Positions 14,144 through 18,261 of a stretch of DNA of 18,261 bases are shown in pieces. The DNA comes from an uncultured Candidatus Melainabacteria bacterium (lineage in GTDB: Bacteria; Cyanobacteriota; Vampirovibrionia; Gastranaerophilales; Gastranaerophilaceae): NCBI GenBank assembly GCA_934692665.1, contig CAKUUG010000035.1, forward strand, positions 1-18,261, given 5' to 3'. The translations under genes were made by a program, and so were the position numbers. Numbering within the stretch: the first letter of the stretch is position 1; each line of letters opens with the position of its first letter. The notes under the pieces were generated by a model that had not been told where the DNA came from, did not search any database, and was given only the letters and a program-made list of their open reading frames with translations.

Positions 14144-17029
14144 TTAAGCTAAAGAGAAGATTTCATAAATTTCATCATCAGACAATTCTGTTATTGTTTT
14201 TTCACCTTCAAAAACTGCGGCATTTGCCAGTTCTCTTTTGTCTTTTATTATCTTATCAATTTTTTCTTCAAAAGTTGAAAGCGTAATAAAACGGTGTATC
14301 ATAACATTTTTGTCTTGCCCGATACGATAGGTTCTGTCTGTCGCTTGGTCTTCTACAGCAGGATTCCACCACAAGTCATAATGCACAACATTAGAAGCAC
14401 TGGTCAAATTAAGCCCCAAACCACCTGCTTTTAGTGACAAAATCATTATTCTTTCTTCCATATCTTCTTGAAATTTTTTGATGGTTTCTTCTCTTTGTTT
14501 TACATTCAAACTTCCATGGAAAAACAAAGGACTTCTGTTAAATTCATCTGCAATGATATTTTCCAGAATATTTCCCATTTCTTTATATTGGGTAAAGACA
14601 AGAACTTTTTCATTGTTGTCTAAAATATTACCCAAAATATCAACCAATTTTTGAGTTTTACCTGATGCATTGGCTGACATGTCACCATGTTTTAAATAAT
14701 GATAAGGGTGGTTGCAGACTTGTTTCAAATTCGTGATTAATTTGAATATCGCTCCACGTCTGTTCATTTTTGATTCAGATTTTGAAATAGATTCCATCGA
14801 TTCTTTCAAAATTCTTTCATACAAAGCAACTTGCGGTTTGGTTAAATAGCAGAAGTCATCTAAGACAACTTTTTCCGGCAAATCAGAAATAATTGTTTTA
14901 TCTGTTTTTAGTCTTCTTAGCATAAATGGACTAATTGCTTTTTTGAGTTTTGCCGCACGAGTAAGTTCTTTGAATCTTTCTATAGGAATAGAATAATTTT
15001 TTGAAAAATCAGTCAAAGAACCTAAATAACCTTTGTTTATAAAATCAAAAATTGACCACAATTCAGACAATCTGTTTTCTACAGGAGTACCTGTCATTGC
15101 GACTTTCATTTGTGCTTTTATTGCTTTTATTGCTTGCGTTTGAGAAGTTGATGGATTTTTGATATTTTGTGCTTCGTCTATAATCAACAAATCCCAATTT
15201 GTTTTTTGGAATTTTTCAAGGTCAATTCTCAATATCGCATAAGTCGTCAAAATAACGTCGCAATCAGTTGAAAATTCACGATTAAAACCGTGGTATGTAA
15301 GAGTCTTTAATGATGGAGCAAAGTTGTTCATTTCTCTTTTCCAATTGCCCATCAAAGTCGTTGGACATACAACAAGCACAGGTCTTTTCAGACGTTTTTC
15401 TTCTTTTAATTTTAAAATTAAACTGATTACTTGTATTGTTTTACCAAGACCCATATCGTCAGCAATACAACATCCAAAACCTTTGTTTATATTTGTATAT
15501 AGCCATCTGTAGCCTATTTCTTGATATGCACGGAGTGTACCATTCAAGTCGTTTGGCAATTGTATGTCTTCGACTTTTGTAAAATCAGAAATAACTTTTG
15601 CAAACGCTTCATCATAATCAAAATCATACTCATCGATTTTTCCTGATAATGCATTATGCAACAATTGCATTTTATCAACTACCAAATTAGGTTGTTTTTC
15701 CAATTTTGCAAGAAGTTTTTCTGTTTCTTCTTTATCGATTAAGATGTATTTTTCTTTATATTTTATCAATCCATGAGAATCTTTTGCCAATTGTCTAAAT
15801 TCTTCTGCGGAAATTTTTTCATTGTCGCCTAGAGCAATTTCAACTTTGAAATTCATAATTTCAGCTAGAGAAATAGTTGAGCCTGTAGGATTAGCAAGCA
15901 AATCCTTCAAATCTTGCAGGCGTTTGTCTTTGATTGTTGCATTGATTGAAGCTCTTGGGATAATTACGTTATTCAATCCTTCAGGGAGATTGACTTCCAT
16001 TCCCGCTTGTGACAAATAATATGATATTTGAGTGATTAATTTGTACACACCGGACAAATCCAATTCCATCGTAACATCTTCAAGGTCTTCAATGTATTTT
16101 GTAGCCCAGTTGATTTGTTTTTCGATTAGAATTTTTTGTTCGTCGTTCAAATCTTCCAATTGAATAATTTCGTTTTTGTTTTTGTCTTTTGCAAGAATTT
16201 TGAGCAAGAACTTTTCATCAGTCAATTGTTCAATATTAAAGACAGGAATAATATCATAAGCCCCCAAACTCATCTCATCAAACCAAGATTGAATATCGGA
16301 TGCCAAATCGTTTCCTTTGTAGAGTCTTTTTTGAAGAGCATTTTTAACCAAAAATGGTGCTGATTTCAAGTCTTTGAAACGATAGTGTTTTACGTTCAAA
16401 AACGTAAAAATCAAATAATTCAAATATCTTTCGATTAATTTTTTTGTTGTTTCTGAATCTAATACATCGTTTTCAATGATTTCGACATACGCTTTTACAT
16501 AGTCTTTGTTTTTGAAATACGGTTCATAATACACACTAAAGGTGTCTTTTCTGAATTTTACCGCAGGAATAAAATGAAGTTTCTCGACTGTTTTTTTAAC
16601 AAATTGTACCAAATTAAAATAAAATTGATAGTTTTTTGAACAATCGGACAAATCTAAACTCTCATCTACTCCTGTAAAATATTCAAAAAACATATCAAGA
16701 CTAATTTTGTAACCATATTCGTCTTTTCTATATTCAGGACGAAGTCTGTATAGCGAGCCTTTTTGTTTTAAATAATAATCGAAATTATAAGGCGGTGTAA
16801 TAAAAATAGAAGCAGAGCTGGAATCAATATCCAAATAAATCTCCGTCTGGCGAAGAATAGGATTTTTTGTATCAAATGTGTCTGCAAATTCTTCTTCTAT
16901 TAATTCATAAATTAATGATAAAGTATATCTAAAGTCTTTGTTCTTTTGAGAATAAGGATTTTGGTCCAAATTCAAAAGCAATTTTTCTACACTATTTTTC
17001 TTGAAGCTTAAATTAAATGTTTTTTCCAT
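14144..17029 (-). CDS. SNF2-family (Swi2/Snf2, RapA/HepA-like) helicase
   Basis: This 961-residue DNA-translocating ATPase carries the helicase core at about 495-935: motif I DDMGLGKT (524-531), Ia CPTTLMGNW (555-563), II DEAQ (618-621), III MTGTPVEN (645-652), IV VLVFTQY (809-815), V SLKAGGLGLNL (865-875) and VI QATDRTYRIGQ (895-905). All are intact. The N-terminal 490 residues are largely helical and typical of the poorly characterised arm in bacterial SNF2 proteins. No C-terminal nuclease or zinc finger is present. Bacterial members act in transcription recycling, repair or phage defence, and the sequence alone does not choose between these. The start ATG lacks a Shine-Dalgarno sequence and sits 11 nt after a TATAAT. 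It is followed 74 nt on by the coiled-coil gene. Confidence 0.95.
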   Translation of the reverse strand: MEKTFNLSFKKNSVEKLLLNLDQNPYSQKNKDFRYTLSLIYELIEEEFADTFDTKNPILRQTEIYLDIDSSSASIFITPPYNFDYYLKQKGSLYRLRPEYRKDEYGYKISLDMFFEYFTGVDESLDLSDCSKNYQFYFNLVQFVKKTVEKLHFIPAVKFRKDTFSVYYEPYFKNKDYVKAYVEIIENDVLDSETTKKLIERYLNYLIFTFLNVKHYRFKDLKSAPFLVKNALQKRLYKGNDLASDIQSWFDEMSLGAYDIIPVFNIEQLTDEKFLLKILAKDKNKNEIIQLEDLNDEQKILIEKQINWATKYIEDLEDVTMELDLSGVYKLITQISYYLSQAGMEVNLPEGLNNVIIPRASINATIKDKRLQDLKDLLANPTGSTISLAEIMNFKVEIALGDNEKISAEEFRQLAKDSHGLIKYKEKYILIDKEETEKLLAKLEKQPNLVVDKMQLLHNALSGKIDEYDFDYDEAFAKVISDFTKVEDIQLPNDLNGTLRAYQEIGYRWLYTNINKGFGCCIADDMGLGKTIQVISLILKLKEEKRLKRPVLVVCPTTLMGNWKREMNNFAPSLKTLTYHGFNREFSTDCDVILTTYAILRIDLEKFQKTNWDLLIIDEAQNIKNPSTSQTQAIKAIKAQMKVAMTGTPVENRLSELWSIFDFINKGYLGSLTDFSKNYSIPIERFKELTRAAKLKKAISPFMLRRLKTDKTIISDLPEKVVLDDFCYLTKPQVALYERILKESMESISKSESKMNRRGAIFKLITNLKQVCNHPYHYLKHGDMSANASGKTQKLVDILGNILDNNEKVLVFTQYKEMGNILENIIADEFNRSPLFFHGSLNVKQREETIKKFQEDMEERIMILSLKAGGLGLNLTSASNVVHYDLWWNPAVEDQATDRTYRIGQDKNVMIHRFITLSTFEEKIDKIIKDKRELANAAVFEGEKTITELSDDEIYEIFSLA

Positions 17030-17040
17030 TTGAACATTTT

Positions 17041-17046
17041 ATTATA
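17041..17046 (-). promoter_or_regulatory. -10 box immediately before the SNF2 gene
   Basis: A perfect TATAAT on the complement ends 11 nt before the ATG. The predicted transcript would have a leader of about 5 nt and no ribosome site. No convincing -35 is seen at 17 nt. Confidence 0.45.
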
Positions 17047-17075
17047 AAGTTTTGGAAAAAAAAAGATTTTTTCTG

Positions 17076-17094
17076 ATTATTTTTGAAAAATAAT
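17076..17094 (-). terminator. Weak AT-only hairpin after the zinc-ribbon gene
   Basis: ATTATTTTT / AAAAATAAT is a 9-bp stem with a one-base centre. On the complement a T-run lies a further 11-20 nt downstream (17056-17064). There is no G-C pair in the stem, so the terminator function is doubtful. Confidence 0.3.
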
Positions 17095-17109
17095 AAATTT
17101 GGTTGAAAA

Positions 17110-17316
17110 TTATTTCAAGAAAGGATTAACCTCGTTTTTTTTGAGTTTGTATATCATACCGCACTTTGAACAAGCAAGGACTCTCCCTGTCGAATCTATA
17201 GGCACAAAAAGATGAGAACATTTTTCTTCTTGTTCTATTTGTTTTTTTGGTTGTTTTTTAAATTTTCCGTTTTTAAAATCTTCTTTTAATTTGAAAAATA
17301 ATTCTATAATATACAT
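17110..17316 (-). CDS. Small zinc-ribbon protein (68 aa)
   Basis: This 68-residue basic protein carries one presumed zinc site, Cys33-x-His35 and Cys49-x2-Cys52 (CSHLFVPIDSTG and ACSKCGMIYK). The N-terminal half is Lys-rich (KNGKFKKQPKKQ), which suits nucleic-acid or ribosome contact. I chose the ATG at 17316, which has an AAGG just upstream. An in-frame GTG at 17334 would add MLIYKA but has no spaced ribosome site. It is divergent from the TIM-barrel gene across about 50 nt and precedes the SNF2 gene on the same strand. The family and target are unknown; the zinc-ribbon call rests on the four ligands only. Confidence 0.75.
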   Translation of the reverse strand: MYIIELFFKLKEDFKNGKFKKQPKKQIEQEEKCSHLFVPIDSTGRVLACSKCGMIYKLKKNEVNPFLK

Positions 17317-17327
17317 TGCCTTATATA

Positions 17328-17357
17328 TTAGCACCTTTTATTTTTTTAAGCTATAAT
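17328..17357 (+). promoter_or_regulatory. Promoter of the TIM-barrel gene
   Basis: TATAAT (17352-17357) is perfect. A possible -35, TTAGCA (17328-17333), lies 18 nt upstream with a 4 of 6 match. The -10 ends 9 nt before the ATG, predicting an almost leaderless transcript; no Shine-Dalgarno sequence is present. Confidence 0.55.
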
Positions 17358-17366
17358 AAAACTACC

Positions 17367-18179
17367 ATGACAAAAAAACTAAAAAGATTCATCTCATCTA
17401 CTGTTGCCTACCATGATATAAAAGAAGCAGTAGACATTGCAAACGAACTGGGTTGCGGAATTGAGATTTCCAGATTTGGAAAATTGGCAGATATAGAAGA
17501 AAATTTTAAACAAAGAAAAATTGACTACAAAAAAGTCTTGGATGATTTCGAAGGAGAGCTTACTCTTCATGGTTTTTTTTCCAACCTCAATGTCGCCGCA
17601 AAAGACCCTCTAATTGCTTCTGTTAGCCTAAAAAGATACTATCAGAGTTTGGAACTTGCTCAGTATTTTGATGTTTCTACAGTTGTTTTTCACACTTGTT
17701 ATAACAATTTGTTGAAACAAAAACAGTATCAGCAGATGTATTTTTTAAAGAATGTTGAATTTTACAAAGAATTTATAAAAGAATTTGAAAAATCAGGCAT
17801 AATGGCAACTATAGAAAATGTCCATGAGCCAAATCCCGATTTAATAAGGAATCTTGTTGCTGCAATAAATTCGCCTAATCTTGGTACAACAATAGACATA
17901 GGTCATTGCAATTTGCATTCTGATTTGGATGTATCTTATTGGATAAAAGAATATGGCATAATGCTTAAACACATGCATTTTCATAGCAATTTTAAAGACG
18001 AAGATTCACATTCGAGTTTATTGAAGGGTAATATTGATGTCAAAAAAATTCTTTTAACATTAAAAGAAATACAGCTTTTTCCATCTATAACATTTGAAAT
18101 ATTTGACAAAGACGCTCTATTTGAAAGCGTCAACTACTTCAACTCTCTGTGCGATGAAGTTGGAATTGAATATAAATAA
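17367..18179 (+). CDS. Sugar phosphate isomerase/epimerase-like TIM-barrel protein
   Basis: This 270-residue protein belongs to the xylose-isomerase-like / AP-endonuclease-2 TIM-barrel superfamily. Recognisable strand ends carry the metal ligands: GIEIS (31-35, Glu33), TLHG (66-69, His68), VVFHT (106-110), TIENVHE (148-154, Glu149-type ligand), TIDIGH (175-180, Asp177 and His180), KHMHFHS (201-207), DSH (213-215) and TFEIF (242-246). These fit a divalent-metal isomerase, epimerase or hydrolase, but the exact substrate cannot be read. An upstream in-frame ATG at 17316 is rejected because it precedes the promoter and overlaps the divergent gene. The gene stands alone, with a sigma-28 promoter for the next gene shortly after its stop. 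Confidence 0.85.
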   Translation: MTKKLKRFISSTVAYHDIKEAVDIANELGCGIEISRFGKLADIEENFKQRKIDYKKVLDDFEGELTLHGFFSNLNVAAKDPLIASVSLKRYYQSLELAQYFDVSTVVFHTCYNNLLKQKQYQQMYFLKNVEFYKEFIKEFEKSGIMATIENVHEPNPDLIRNLVAAINSPNLGTTIDIGHCNLHSDLDVSYWIKEYGIMLKHMHFHSNFKDEDSHSSLLKGNIDVKKILLTLKEIQLFPSITFEIFDKDALFESVNYFNSLCDEVGIEYK

Positions 18180-18207
18180 ATTTAGCTTCACACTTTGTTA
18201 CATTTCC

Positions 18208-18234
18208 TAAAGTAATGCGTATTTTTGCCGATAA
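18208..18234 (+). promoter_or_regulatory. Sigma-28 (FliA-type) promoter reading out of the right edge
   Basis: TAAAGTAA (18208-18215), 11 nt, then GCCGATAA (18227-18234). The -10 is a perfect sigma-28 match and the -35 matches 6 of 8, with exact spacing. AAGGA and AAAAGG ribosome-site-like runs at 18246-18258 indicate that a gene starts at or just past the window end. It is expected to be a flagellar or chemotaxis gene. Confidence 0.88.
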
Positions 18235-18261
18235 AGTATGTATATAAGGAAAAAAGGTGTG

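Noticed and set aside
1..18261. CRISPR arrays, tRNA/rRNA genes, insertion sequences
   Set aside because: No regularly spaced repeats, cloverleaf-type sequences, transposase genes or terminal inverted repeats were seen on reading both strands.

Overview
The window is AT-rich bacterial chromosome with tightly packed genes on both strands. It encodes a diderm envelope protein (BamA/Omp85 with three POTRA domains, the number usual in Cyanobacteria), two near-consensus sigma-28 (flagellar) promoters, and long proteins that begin with an unstructured leader ending in an 'ISF(G)' patch. Together these suggest a non-photosynthetic cyanobacterial relative of the Gastranaerophilales/Melainabacteria (Vampirovibrionia) type. 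That placement is an inference from style and gene content, because no rRNA or marker gene is present.

Layout, left to right. The 5' end of a minus-strand gene runs off the left edge (1-121). A small plus-strand hypothetical gene (240-509) converges on the nucleoid protein HU (578-856, minus), with a shared hairpin between them. A four-gene plus-strand run follows (988-7808): a small protein with an internal duplication, a short-chain dehydrogenase overlapping it by 4 nt, a 1177-residue Ski2/Mtr4-like DExH helicase fused to a split HNH-type domain, and a 724-residue protein carrying the same split HNH domain followed by a long coiled coil. It ends tail-to-tail, with overlapping stop codons, against a minus-strand pair: bamA (9312-11498) followed by a hybrid-cluster-protein (Hcp) homologue that has lost its metal ligands (7805-9256). 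A divergent regulatory region with a palindrome cluster separates bamA from a sigma-like regulator (11730-12389, plus). That regulator again overlaps its convergent neighbour at the stop codon; the neighbour is a REC-HD-GYP response regulator (12386-13489, minus) read from a sigma-28 promoter. Next come an acidic coiled-coil protein with an intrinsic terminator (13596-14069), a SNF2-family helicase (14144-17029) and a small zinc-ribbon protein (17110-17316), all on the minus strand. A sugar-phosphate-isomerase-like TIM barrel (17367-18179, plus) follows. A second sigma-28 promoter at 18208-18234 fires out of the right edge.

How the parts may fit together. The two sigma-28 promoters imply a flagellar regulon; one drives a c-di-GMP-type HD-GYP regulator and the other must drive the gene just outside the window. 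The helicase-HNH/HNH-coiled-coil pair is the best candidate for an undescribed system. The two proteins share a homologous split-zinc HNH domain; it looks catalytically intact only in the second protein and degenerate in the helicase. The ligandless Hcp homologue next to bamA is the other clear oddity. Several genes have a -10 box only 6-11 nt before the start codon, which points to leaderless or nearly leaderless transcripts.
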